Below, piece after piece: positions 1 to 8,048 of a DNA stretch of 64,000 nucleotides. The stretch spans positions 1,984,001 through 2,048,000 of the forward strand of contig NZ_CP035494.1 in NCBI RefSeq assembly GCF_004135285.1. The letters are read 5' to 3'. Both the position numbers and the translations under genes were made by a program. The notes beneath the pieces are model-generated. The model saw only the letters and a program-made list of their open reading frames with translations, did no database searches and had not been told where the DNA came from. Each line of letters starts with the position of its first letter. Position 1 is the first letter of the stretch. Source of the DNA: Microbacterium protaetiae (GTDB lineage Bacteria; Actinomycetota; Actinomycetes; Actinomycetales; Microbacteriaceae).

Positions 1-13
1 CGCCGAGCCCAGC

Positions 14-46
14 GGGAAGGATGTCGGGAGAGCCGACGTCCTTCCC
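14..46. terminator. Hairpin terminator of an upstream gene
   Basis: Two 14-nt arms (14-27 and 33-46) pair across a 5-nt loop with a single G-T pair. No T-run follows, which is common for high-GC actinobacterial terminators. It ends just before the S8 peptidase leader and argues against a peptidase start further upstream at 49. Confidence 0.6.
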
Positions 47-108
47 GTGTGCTCGGAGCGATAAAGTTCGAGATCACAGTGCACAAGCGCAAAGGCAAGG
101 AGGCCACC

Positions 109-1680
109 ATGGCGGTGCAGGGAAGCGGCGACGAACCGGTTGAGCGGGCGTCGGGCGGAGCGAGCTGGCAGGAGCGCGAGAACAACATCCGCCCGCTTGG
201 GGCGGTTCTGCAGCCGCCCGCGGGGGAGGGAGACGATCACTTCTACCCGACGGTGTACATTCCCGATCGCCTTCTTGTGGCTGCAGACCGGGATGCCGCA
301 GAGGTGGCGCGATCGCTCAACGCTGCATTCGAGCGTGCGGGGTGGAGATTCGAACCTATTCCTGTCGTGACGATCGATCGCCGCGCGTCGCACAGCGACG
401 TCGACCTGGCTTCTGCCACACGCCTGCAGATCATGGGTGAAGGCGCCGCGGCGGGTTCGAACCCCGACGGGTGGGCCATCCTAGACGCCGCACGTCGCGC
501 CGGCGTCGATCTCGAGGGCGTGGGTCTCGACCACCTGCTAACAGTGGCGCCGGTCGGAATGAACCCGTTCATGTCCACCAACCCATACGGGTCGACAAAT
601 CCGTATGGGTCGACCAATCCCTACACCTCAACGAATCCGTACACATCGACGAGCCCGTATGGATCGACTAATCCCGCGGCCGCCGGTCTCGGTGGGTACG
701 CCCTGCCCGGCTTCGGCGGTCGACAGGTCATCTCGTGGATCGGCGAGGCGCCGGCGCGCGACCGTGAACGCACGAGGCGTCGTCCCGTGGTGATGATCGT
801 CGACACGGGCTGTGCACCGCACCCATGGTTCGACGGCGGTGTGGTCGACACACACGTGACGCTCGACGGAGAGCCGATCGGCATCGCCGACCCGGCCACG
901 ACGCCCGATCTGCACCCCGACCTCGTGGGACCTCTCGACGGCGAGATCGACCCGGTCTCGGGCCACGGCACCTTCCTGGCAGGCATCGTGCACCAGGTGT
1001 GCCCGGATGCCGACATCCTCTCCGTGCGTATCGCCGACAGTCTGGGACGGGTCATCGAGTCCGACCTGATGAAGGTGGTCGAGCAGATCGCGGAGCTGGT
1101 GCGCCGTCACGCCCGTGGTGAACAGGGCGGCCGTCGCATCGACGTGCTCAACCTGTCGCTGGGTTATTACCACGAGAAGCCCGAGGACGAGATCTACAGC
1201 AACGGGCTGCGTAAGGCGCTGCTGAAGATCGCGCGGTACGGCACGACGATCGTGTGCAGTGCCGGCAACGATGCGACCGATCGGCCGATGTTCCCGGCCG
1301 CATTCCCGAAGGGAGAGCACGGCGCGCCGCTTCTCGCAGTGGGGGCGAAGAACCCGAGCGGCAAGAGTGTTGCGCTGTTCAGCAATACCGCGCCGTGGGT
1401 CGACGTGTATGCGTGTGGGGTTTCGGTGCTTTCGACATTCCCGAGCTTCGACGGGGGAGCGCAGGCGGTCACGCGCCGTGATGCGCACGGCGAGCGTCGC
1501 GAGTCACTCGACCCCGACGATTTCACGGGGGGCTTCGCCGTGTGGAGCGGAACCTCGTTCGCCGCCCCGCTGATCTCCGGGAGGATCGCGGCGCACTTCA
1601 ACGGATGGGACGACGACGCGGATGCCGCGGCCCGCATCGCCCGCGCGGCCGAGGTGGTCGAGAAGCTGCAGGCCGAGTAG
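109..1680 (+). CDS. Subtilisin-like S8 family serine peptidase with STNPY repeats
   Basis: A 523-residue S8 peptidase. The catalytic triad is visible: Asp232 in VDTG, His286 in GHGTF and Ser483 in GTSFAAP. The domain starts around residue 220, after an N-terminal region of about 200 residues. That region contains six hexapeptides of the S-T-N-P-Y-[GT] type (residues 156-189). No signal peptide or membrane segment is evident, so it may act in the cytoplasm or leave by an unusual route. The ATG at 109 was chosen because AAGGAGG lies at 97-103 with 5-nt spacing; the in-frame GTG at 49 falls next to the upstream terminator. The fold and triad are clear; substrate and role are unknown. Confidence 0.9.
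   Translation: MAVQGSGDEPVERASGGASWQERENNIRPLGAVLQPPAGEGDDHFYPTVYIPDRLLVAADRDAAEVARSLNAAFERAGWRFEPIPVVTIDRRASHSDVDLASATRLQIMGEGAAAGSNPDGWAILDAARRAGVDLEGVGLDHLLTVAPVGMNPFMSTNPYGSTNPYGSTNPYTSTNPYTSTSPYGSTNPAAAGLGGYALPGFGGRQVISWIGEAPARDRERTRRRPVVMIVDTGCAPHPWFDGGVVDTHVTLDGEPIGIADPATTPDLHPDLVGPLDGEIDPVSGHGTFLAGIVHQVCPDADILSVRIADSLGRVIESDLMKVVEQIAELVRRHARGEQGGRRIDVLNLSLGYYHEKPEDEIYSNGLRKALLKIARYGTTIVCSAGNDATDRPMFPAAFPKGEHGAPLLAVGAKNPSGKSVALFSNTAPWVDVYACGVSVLSTFPSFDGGAQAVTRRDAHGERRESLDPDDFTGGFAVWSGTSFAAPLISGRIAAHFNGWDDDADAAARIARAAEVVEKLQAE
574..675 (+). repeat. 18-bp coding tandem repeat (S-T-N-P-Y-G/T), about six units
   Basis: Six in-frame 18-bp units inside the S8 peptidase. Tyr, Thr and Asn codons vary at third positions between units while the peptide stays almost the same. 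This suggests an old repeat under protein-level selection rather than recent slippage. Confidence 0.9.
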
Positions 1681-1775
1681 CGGGGCCGGGCGTGCCCGGC
1701 CCCGCCACTGCGGCGGCCAGCCACGCGGCCTCTTCAGGTGCGTGCCCGGCCACCGTGGCGGCTTCATGTGAATTT

Positions 1776-1819
1776 GTCGGATGCACAGCACACCGTCGCC
1801 GGTTTGGTGTGCATCCGAC
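1776..1819. repeat. Intergenic inverted repeat
   Basis: Arms begin GTCGGATGCACA and end TGTGCATCCGAC, with about 20 nt between them. It lies in the 418-bp gene-free stretch 1681-2098, where I see only repeats. It may terminate the peptidase transcript or be a dispersed palindrome. Confidence 0.65.
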
Positions 1820-1875
1820 GGTTTGATGTGGGCGCGCGCGCCGTGGCATCCCGAATCGCAGCCGCGCGGCGTTCG

Positions 1876-1946
1876 GTCGTCGCATATGGCCCCTGTATTG
1901 CGGTGGAGGGGGCCGTTTGTGACGACTGAGTGTGTGCTCACTCGAG
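1876..1946 (-). repeat. Dispersed palindromic element, family P1 copy 1
   Basis: Imperfect palindrome with outer arms GTCGTCGCATATGGCCCC (1876-1893) and, on the other side, GGGGCCGTTTGTGACGAC (1909-1926). It is followed by CTGAG and a GAGTGAGC-like box. Two further copies lie at 45421-45490 and 45508-45564; copy 2 matches this one in reverse orientation over about 70 bp including the flanking GAGTGAGC box. Confidence 0.8.
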
Positions 1947-1995
1947 GTGTCGGCATCGGGGAGTGCGACGCGACGCGAAACAAGGGTGCGAGGCC

Positions 1996-2064
1996 GTTTC
2001 GACCCGTCGCTGCGCTCCTCGCTCAACGACCGGGTGTCGCTGCACTCCTCGCTCACTGATCCGA
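1996..2064. repeat. Dispersed GTTTCGAC...CTCGCTCAACGACC repeat, double copy
   Basis: Two back-to-back versions of a GTTTCGAC-N-CGCTGCGCTC-CTCGCTCA motif. A reverse-oriented relative is at 30732-30766, again in a short intergenic gap. From memory, similar words are common between genes in Microbacterium and Arthrobacter relatives; function is unknown. Confidence 0.65.
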
Positions 2065-2098
2065 GCACGACGCTCTTCGCCGAGTACCCGCGCCCAGC

Positions 2099-2869
2099 TC
2101 AGCGCGACGAGTTCGCGGTGCGGCCGCGCACGATCCCGACGAAGATGTCGACCAGCTCGGTGGTGCGCTCGGCGTCCCAGGCGAGAGCGACCGTCGAGAC
2201 CGGTCCGCCCTGCAGGGGGCGATAGGTGACGTCCTTGCGGTGGTGCAGCCGCGCCAGCGACATGGGCACGACGACCACGCCGACGCCCGCGGCGACGGTG
2301 GCCACGGCATCCTCTGTCGTCTCGGGCCTCTCGAAGGACGGCGTGACGGTCCCGGATGCCGCGAAAGAGAGCACGTCGTCAGCGGGGGTGATCAGCACTT
2401 CGCCGGCGAGATCGGATGCCTCGAGCTCGTCGGCGGCGGTCAGGTCGGAGTCCGTCGACATGACCACGACCGGTACCTCGTCGTAGAGCGTGATCACGTG
2501 CAGGCCGTCGCTGTCGAGGGGAAGGCGCACGAGCGCCGCGTCGACGTCGGACAGGGCAGCGCGCTGGGTCGCGACGTCGATGGGCACGAGCTCGAGCGGT
2601 GTGCGCGGCATCCTTTCCTGCCACACACCGATCCACTTGCCAGGTGTCGCTCCCGGCACGGCACCGAGGCGGAACGGGCCGACAGGCGTGGGCGCCGGTG
2701 CGGGCGAGGGCGAGGGGTTGGGGTTGGGCTTGGGAGACGGCTTGGGCTTGGGCTTGGGGTTGGGCTTGGGCGCGGCCTTCTTGACCGGGGGTTTCGCCAC
2801 GGCCTTCTTCGCCACCGGCCGTGGCGCCCGTCGGGGTGTGCGCCCGCCGCCCGCTCGCCCTCTTGCCAT
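2099..2869 (-). CDS. LysR substrate-binding-domain protein with Lys/Pro tail, no HTH
   Basis: A 256-residue protein. Residues 1-70 are basic and low complexity: a KKAVAKPP-type segment, then repeated Lys-Pro and Asn-Pro. The rest resembles the periplasmic-binding-like effector domain of LysR regulators (PFRLGAVPG start, VDAALVRLP, ATVAAGVGVVVVPMS). The winged helix-turn-helix of true LysR regulators is missing. The basic tail might bind nucleic acid instead. I start at the ATG at 2869; longer open frames upstream run into the 72-bp repeat array and are artefacts. No strong ribosome-binding site is visible. It could sense a small metabolite without classical DNA binding. Confidence 0.75.
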   Translation of the reverse strand: MARGRAGGGRTPRRAPRPVAKKAVAKPPVKKAAPKPNPKPKPKPSPKPNPNPSPSPAPAPTPVGPFRLGAVPGATPGKWIGVWQERMPRTPLELVPIDVATQRAALSDVDAALVRLPLDSDGLHVITLYDEVPVVVMSTDSDLTAADELEASDLAGEVLITPADDVLSFAASGTVTPSFERPETTEDAVATVAAGVGVVVVPMSLARLHHRKDVTYRPLQGGPVSTVALAWDAERTTELVDIFVGIVRGRTANSSR

Positions 2870-2903
2870 ACCGTTCAACCTAGCGCGTGAGCCCGCCGGC
2901 CAA

Positions 2904-3462
2904 GCGCCGTCCGAAATCGTCGCTTCGGGCGGGTGAAGCGACGGAATGGGACGGGTTTGGTGTGCCCGGCATGAGAGCGCCGTCCCGATGTGTCGCTTCG
3001 GGTGGGTGAAGCGACGGAATGGGACGGGCGTGGGGTGCCGGCATGAGAGCGCCGTCTCGATGTGTCGCTTCGCCCCGTCGAAGCGACGTTTTGGGACGGG
3101 CTGGGCAGTGCGTTGGCCGCGCCGTCCGGAATTGTCGCTTCGGGCGGGTGAAGCGACGGAATGGGACGGGCTTGGGGTGCCCGCACGAGAGCGCCGTCCC
3201 GATGGGTCGCTTCGCCCCGTCGAAGCGACGTTTTGGGACGGGCTGGGCAGTGCGTTGGGCGTGCCGTCCGGAATTGTCGATTCGGGCGGGTGAAGCGACG
3301 GAATGGGACGGGCGTGGGGTGCCGGCATGAGAACGCCGTCCCGATGGGTCGCTTCGGGCGGGTGAAGCGACGGAATGGGACGAGTTTGGGCTGCCTGCGC
3401 GAGAGCGCCGTCCCGATGTGTCGCTTCGCCCCGTCGAAGCGACGTTTTGGGACGGCGGGCCC
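2904..3462. repeat. 72-bp-period hairpin array (eight units)
   Basis: Eight copies of a stem with arms GTCGCTTC and GAAGCGAC recur every 70-73 bp (right arms near 2935, 3008, 3078, 3150, 3222, 3292, 3364, 3436). Between them GGGACGG and CCGTCCC can form a second stem. Two inner sequence types occur (GGGCGGGT and GCCCCGTC in the stem-A loop). The array fills the divergent gap between the LysR-domain gene and the ABC exporter operon. Because 72 is a multiple of three, it creates long spurious open frames on both strands. Confidence 0.92.
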
Positions 3463-3503
3463 CACGCCCGTGCCCGGATCACCGCGTCCGTTGCCTCGTC
3501 GAC

Positions 3504-3608
3504 GAAGCCCCGCACGTCCCTCGTCCGATGCCTCGAAGCCCCGCATGTCCCTCGTCCGATGCCTCGAAGCCCCGCATGTCCCTCACCCGATGCCTTGAAG
3601 CCCCGTCC
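3504..3608. repeat. 31-bp tandem repeat, three units plus a partial
   Basis: Units begin GAAGCCCCGCA at 3504, 3535, 3566 and 3597 (partial), exactly 31 bp apart, with few substitutions. There are no spacers, so this is a minisatellite rather than a CRISPR array. It is directly adjacent to the 72-bp array. Confidence 0.9.
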
Positions 3609-3629
3609 GGGAGGATCATCCTCCCGGAC
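3605..3629. promoter_or_regulatory. Perfect 25-bp palindrome upstream of the ABC exporter
   Basis: Arms GTCCGGGAGGAT and ATCCTCCCGGAC surround a single central base, about 60 bp before the ABC ATPase start. It could be an operator for the exporter operon or a terminator isolating it from the repeat arrays. The sequence alone does not decide. Confidence 0.5.
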
Positions 3630-3687
3630 GATGCGGATACACCCGTGGGCGGACGACGCACCCCGCCCCGCCGACGAGGCTGGAAGC

Positions 3688-4635
3688 ATGAATCCCGTCC
3701 TCATTGCGTCCGATGTCACCAAACGCTACGGCGACCTCGTCGCGCTCTCTGCCGTGTCGGTCACGATCGGCCGCGGCGAGTCGGTCGCGATCATGGGCGC
3801 GTCGGGCTCGGGCAAGACGACGCTGTTGCACGCCCTGGCCGCCGTGATCGCCCCGGATGCCGGCTCCGTGCGTCTGTTCGCAGCCTCGGGCGCCGCGCCG
3901 CTCGAACTTGTCGGCATGACCGAGTCGCAGCGCTCGGCCGTGCGCCGCGAGCAGGTCGGATTCGTCTTTCAGGAACACCTGCTGCTGCCCGAGCTGACCG
4001 CGCTCGAGAACGCCGCGCTGCCGTTGCTCGTGCTCGGGATGCCGCGGCGCGAGGCAGATCTGCGCGCCGCCGCATGGCTGGCCGCGCTGGGCCTGGCCGG
4101 CATGGAGGACCGCCGCATCGGCCAGCTCTCGGGAGGCCAAGCCCAGCGCGTGGCTATCGCCCGCGCACAGGTCACGGGTGCGCCGGTGGTGTTCGCCGAC
4201 GAGCCGACCGGAGCGCTGGACTCGCACACGTCCGACGAGGTGATGGCCGCGCTGCTGCACGCCACCACCGGGCAGGGCCGCAGCCTTGTCGTCGTCACGC
4301 ACGACGCGGATGTCGCAGCCCGCTGCGACCGCGTGCTGCACATGCGTGACGGACGACTGGTGGATGCCGCGGCTGCGCCCGCCGCGGCTGCGGTGCCGCC
4401 GACCGCGTCGCTGGCCGCGGCTGCGCCGACGCCACCGCTCCCTGCCGCCGCAGACTGGCCGGCACCTCCCCGGCCTGCTGCGCCGACTGCGCCGACTGCG
4501 TCGCCTGCGACGCCCGTTGCGGCCGCGGCTGCGCCGACGCCACAGCACCCCGCCGCCGCAGACTGGCCGGCACCGCCCCTGCCCGTTGCGGTGCAGAACC
4601 CTGCCGCAGCGCAGAACGCCGGGGCGTCACGATGA
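3688..4635 (+). CDS. ABC exporter ATP-binding protein (MacB/LolD type) with Ala-Pro tail
   Basis: A 315-residue ATPase with Walker A GASGSGKT (37-44), a Q-loop in VFQE, signature LSGGQ (147-151) and Walker B VVFADE (167-172). This pattern fits ATPases that pair with FtsX-like permeases, and such a permease follows with an ATGA overlap. Residues from about 230 to the end are an Ala/Pro-rich extension holding two copies of a P-A-A-A-D-W-P-A-P-P-like segment, absent from ordinary family members. The tail may be a flexible linker or partner-binding region. The exported substrate is unknown; such systems often handle peptides, antibiotics or envelope lipoproteins. Confidence 0.88.
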   Translation: MNPVLIASDVTKRYGDLVALSAVSVTIGRGESVAIMGASGSGKTTLLHALAAVIAPDAGSVRLFAASGAAPLELVGMTESQRSAVRREQVGFVFQEHLLLPELTALENAALPLLVLGMPRREADLRAAAWLAALGLAGMEDRRIGQLSGGQAQRVAIARAQVTGAPVVFADEPTGALDSHTSDEVMAALLHATTGQGRSLVVVTHDADVAARCDRVLHMRDGRLVDAAAAPAAAAVPPTASLAAAAPTPPLPAAADWPAPPRPAAPTAPTASPATPVAAAAAPTPQHPAAADWPAPPLPVAVQNPAAAQNAGASR

Positions 4636-6032
4636 GTGCGACAGCCTTTGCGCCCGTGCCGAATGCTGCAGCCGCGGCATCCATTCCTCGCCGCATCGGA
4701 TCGCTGCGGCGTGTGCTCACGCTCACGGCTCTGCTCGCGCGCCCCACGCGCCAAGGGCGGGCGGCGCTCGTGCTTCCCGTCGTCGCGTTCGCGGTGACCA
4801 CGGCGCTGCTGCTGACGGTGGTCGGCGGCACGCGGATGTTCCTCACCGACCCGCGCGCGACAGGCGAAGGACTGTACGGCCAGCTCGGCGTTCTCGCGCT
4901 GATCCTGCTGGCGGTGCCGGTGGCAACGCTCGGTGCCGCCGCCGCGCGCCTGTCCAGTCGCCGGCGCAACGACCGCCTTGCGACGCTGCGGCTGCTCGGA
5001 GCCTCGAGCGCCGAAGTCTCGGCCATGACCGTGCTCGAGGCCGGCGCGACGGCCTTCGTCGGCGCGCTCGCCGGCGTCGCGGTGTATGCGCTCGTGCTTC
5101 CCGTGGTCGGGCTGCTTCCGTTCTTCGGCGGACCGATCGGTGTGGCCGCGGTGTGGACCGGGTGGGGCATCGTCGCCCTCACCGTGGGGGCGCTGACCGT
5201 GCTGGCGACCGTCAGCGCCGCGGTCGGACTGCGTCGCGTGCGCCTGACACCGCTCGGGGTGCGTCAACGCACGGATGCCGCGCCCCGGCGCGTGCTCGTC
5301 ATCGTCATCGCTACGATCGCCTTGGGCGTCGTGGTCTTCGTCGTCGCCAACCTGAGCGCGCTTGGGCAGCTGCTGGGCCCTGCCATCGCGATCGGTGTGC
5401 TGCTGGCGCTGTTCGGGGTCGCGATGCTGATCATCAACCTGATCGGAGCGCCCATCGTGGCCGCGCGCGGGCGTGCGATGGCCCGTCGTTCTCGCACGGC
5501 CGCCCACCTGATCGCGGGGCGTGAACTCGCCGCGCACGCATCGACCGCGTGGCGCCGTGTCTCGGCCATCGCGATGATCTCGTTCATCGCGGTGATCGGC
5601 GGCGTCGGCGTCGCAATGGCCGGGCTCGCGGGGTCGGGATCAGATGCCACCCTGTTCGCCGACGTGCGCACCGGCGTGCTGGTCACCCTTGCTGCGGGAT
5701 TTCTGCTGCTGGCCTGCTCGGTCGGGGTCACCCAGGCGGCCTCGGTGCTCGAAGACCGCGCTCTGATCGTCGGGCTCGACAGGCTCGGGATGCCGGAGCG
5801 ACAGCTGCGCCGCGCCCGGCGCCTCACCGTGCTGGTGCCGCTGCGCTGGGCCGCTCTGGGCGGAGCCGCGGTGGGTGTGGCGCTGAGCGTACCGGTCGTC
5901 GGGGTTGCGCTGATCGTCGCGCCCGCGTCGCTCGCCGTGGTCGCGGTGACCTTCGTGCTCGGGTTCGGCCTCGTGCTGGCGGCGCTGGCCGCCGTGCGGC
6001 CTCTGCTGACGGCGGTGCGGCGCGAAGCGTGA
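4632..6032 (+). CDS. FtsX-like ABC transporter permease
   Basis: A 466-residue integral membrane protein with an N-terminal transmembrane helix, a first group of helices (about 90-220), a middle group (about 225-270) and a C-terminal group (about 310-460). This matches the FtsX/MacB permease pattern but lacks a large extracellular MacB domain. Its ATG overlaps the stop of the ATPase gene by four bases, so the two are translationally coupled and should form one exporter. Function is inferred from topology and pairing. Confidence 0.85.
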   Translation: MSATAFAPVPNAAAAASIPRRIGSLRRVLTLTALLARPTRQGRAALVLPVVAFAVTTALLLTVVGGTRMFLTDPRATGEGLYGQLGVLALILLAVPVATLGAAAARLSSRRRNDRLATLRLLGASSAEVSAMTVLEAGATAFVGALAGVAVYALVLPVVGLLPFFGGPIGVAAVWTGWGIVALTVGALTVLATVSAAVGLRRVRLTPLGVRQRTDAAPRRVLVIVIATIALGVVVFVVANLSALGQLLGPAIAIGVLLALFGVAMLIINLIGAPIVAARGRAMARRSRTAAHLIAGRELAAHASTAWRRVSAIAMISFIAVIGGVGVAMAGLAGSGSDATLFADVRTGVLVTLAAGFLLLACSVGVTQAASVLEDRALIVGLDRLGMPERQLRRARRLTVLVPLRWAALGGAAVGVALSVPVVGVALIVAPASLAVVAVTFVLGFGLVLAALAAVRPLLTAVRREA

Positions 6033-6035
6033 GGC

Positions 6036-6140
6036 GGCCCGGGTCCGCCGCCGCGCCCGCGCCGTCCGGGTCCGCCGCCGCGCGCGCCGCCCCGGCCCGC
6101 CGCCGCGCCCGCGCCGTCCCGGTCCGCCGCTGCGCGCGGG
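6036..6140. repeat. GC-rich imperfect tandem repeat
   Basis: About three imperfect copies of a CCG-GTCCGCCGCCGCG-C type unit of roughly 35 bp, almost entirely G and C, between the permease stop and the iron-regulated promoter. It may act as a transcription end; no clean terminator is seen. Confidence 0.6.
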
Positions 6141-6141
6141 C

Positions 6142-6160
6142 TTGTTAGGCTTACCTAACC
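6142..6160. promoter_or_regulatory. DtxR/IdeR-type iron box before the siderophore-interacting gene
   Basis: TTAGGCTTACCTAA at 6145-6158 resembles the DtxR/IdeR iron-box consensus (TTAGGTTAGSCTAACCTAA). It sits 26 bp before the GTG of the siderophore-interacting gene, so it should repress that gene when iron is plentiful. Confidence 0.8.
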
Positions 6161-6185
6161 ACCGTTCGGCGACCCAGGAGCATTC

Positions 6186-8009
6186 GTGGCGCACACCCTT
6201 CGTCCGCAGGCCATCTTCCCGATCACGACCCGACAGCTCAGCGTGCTGCGGGTTGCAGATGTCACGCCGGGCATGCGTCGGGTGACGCTGGGCGGTGCGG
6301 GCCTCAACGCGCACGTCGCGGCCAATGGACAGCCGGTCGCGGCGTTTCGTTCCGACGGGTTCGACGACGAGTTCAAGCTCGTCCTGCCCGATCCGGTGAC
6401 CGGCGAGTTCGTCGTGCCCACGCAAGCGGATGGAACCTTGAACTGGCCAGAAGGCTCGTTCTCGGACACGCGCACCTACACGGTGCGCCGTTGGAACGCA
6501 CAGGCGGGCGAGCTCGATCTCGATGTCGTCAAACACGGTTCCGGCCCGGCCACGACGTGGGCGTACAGCTGTCGACCCGGTGACACGATCCACATCGCCG
6601 GTCCGAAGATGTCCAACGGACACCCGGATGTCGGCTGGCTGCTGATCGGCGGCGACGAGACGGCGCTTCCCGCCATCGGGCGCTGGCTGGAAGAGCTTCC
6701 GGCCGGCACGCGTGCGCAGGTGTTCATCGAGGTGGCGCGCCCGGAAGACATCCAGGAACTGCGCACCGACGGCGACGTGACGCTCACCTGGCTCAGCCGC
6801 GACGGGGCGCCCGCCGGCACCACGACACTGCTGTTCGATGCGCTGCGGGCAGCGCCGTGGGAGTCAGACGACGTTTTCGCATGGGTGGCCGGTGAGACCC
6901 TCACCTTGACCCCCATCCGCCGCTGGCTGCGCAACGACAAGGGCCTTCCCCGAGAGCGAGTCGAGGTCGCCGGATACTGGCGTCGCGCGGGTGCCGCCGC
7001 CGACGGCGCGGGCGAGATCGAGCCACCCCAAGAGAACGCCGCCGAGACGTTGCATGAGCTGCTCGAGATCGTCCCCGGAGTGGCGGTGCGTGTCGCATCG
7101 ACGCTCGGAGTGATCGAGGCCATCGGCGCCGCCCCGCTGACGGGCGAAGGGATCGCCGAGAAGACGGATGCCGCTGCGCCGGCGCTCGTCCGGCTTCTGC
7201 GCTATCTCGGCGAGCTGGACATCGTCACCGCCGATGCCGCAGGGCGCTGGTCGCTCACGCCACTGGGCGCCGAGCTCGACAATGACGACTACCGCGAGCG
7301 CCTTGACCTGCGGTCGGCCTCAGGACGCTCGACGCTGGGCATCACAGGGCTCCTCGAGGCTGTGCGCACCGGCACGTCGGCATACACGACCACCTTCGGG
7401 GCTCCTTTCGCCGACATCGTCGCCGCCGAGGACTATGCCGCGGCGAGCCGCCTGCACACGACGTTCGCGATGTGGTGCGCGGCGCCACTGGCAGAGTCGG
7501 CGATGCTCTCATCGCTGCGCGAGGTGCGGATCACCGGGCCGGGCGCCGGTGACATCGCGCAGACGCTGGTCGCCCGACACCCTGCGGCGCGGGTTCGTCT
7601 GCTTGTTCCACCGTCGCAGGGACCTGCCGCCCGCAGCCTGCCATTCGTCGATGCCGCACGGGTTGAGATCGAGCGGGGCGGAGTGCTCGACCGTCGCACG
7701 CACCTCGCCGAGGCGTACCTGCTCGTCAGCGTGCTCGCCGAACTTCCCGACGCCGACGCCGTCCATGTTCTGGCCGAGGCATCCGCCTCGACGACTGACG
7801 GGTCGGTTCTGGTCTTCGAAGAGGCACTGGTGGCGGAACTGGCCGGTGAGCACGACTACGAGCACGACCTTGAGCTGCTCGCCGTGCACGGCGGTGCGCT
7901 GCGCACGACAGAGCAGATCGACGCACTGGCCCGCGAAGCCGGCCTGCGCCGCGACGCACGCGAGCCGATCGGCTGGGGCAACGCCCTGCTGCATTACGTA
8001 CGCGACTGA
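6186..8009 (+). CDS. Siderophore-interacting protein fused to an O-methyltransferase-like domain
   Basis: A 607-residue two-part protein. Residues 1-270 are a siderophore-interacting flavoprotein (FAD-binding barrel with a VTPGMRRVTL start, RTYTVRRW flavin motif, then an NAD(P)H-like domain ending GYWRRAG). This class reduces ferric siderophores in the cytoplasm. From about 290 onward it resembles family-2 O-methyltransferases: a winged-helix dimerisation domain, then a Rossmann-like half. In the latter the glycine motif reads TGPGAGD and the acidic residue expected after strand 2 is not evident, so methyl transfer may be lost. GTG at 6186 has AGGAG at 6176-6180. An iron box lies just upstream. 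Confidence 0.85.
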   Translation: MAHTLRPQAIFPITTRQLSVLRVADVTPGMRRVTLGGAGLNAHVAANGQPVAAFRSDGFDDEFKLVLPDPVTGEFVVPTQADGTLNWPEGSFSDTRTYTVRRWNAQAGELDLDVVKHGSGPATTWAYSCRPGDTIHIAGPKMSNGHPDVGWLLIGGDETALPAIGRWLEELPAGTRAQVFIEVARPEDIQELRTDGDVTLTWLSRDGAPAGTTTLLFDALRAAPWESDDVFAWVAGETLTLTPIRRWLRNDKGLPRERVEVAGYWRRAGAAADGAGEIEPPQENAAETLHELLEIVPGVAVRVASTLGVIEAIGAAPLTGEGIAEKTDAAAPALVRLLRYLGELDIVTADAAGRWSLTPLGAELDNDDYRERLDLRSASGRSTLGITGLLEAVRTGTSAYTTTFGAPFADIVAAEDYAAASRLHTTFAMWCAAPLAESAMLSSLREVRITGPGAGDIAQTLVARHPAARVRLLVPPSQGPAARSLPFVDAARVEIERGGVLDRRTHLAEAYLLVSVLAELPDADAVHVLAEASASTTDGSVLVFEEALVAELAGEHDYEHDLELLAVHGGALRTTEQIDALAREAGLRRDAREPIGWGNALLHYVRD

Positions 8010-8048
8010 AGAGCAGGGATGCCGCCCGGTGCGGCATCCCTGCTCTTC
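8008..8048. terminator. Bidirectional terminator between convergent iron genes
   Basis: A perfect 18-bp stem (8008-8025 with 8031-8048) and 5-nt loop sit exactly between the converging stop codons. They should end both the siderophore-interacting gene and the opposing importer operon. Confidence 0.85.

Noticed and set aside
2904..3608. CRISPR array
   Set aside because: Repeats are 72 or 31 bp with no unique spacers between them and no cas genes in the window.
2880..3722. Long open frames encoding Ser-Val-Ala-Ser-Pro repeats on both strands
   Set aside because: They come from the 72-bp hairpin array, whose period is a multiple of three; there are no starts with ribosome-binding sites and no known domain.
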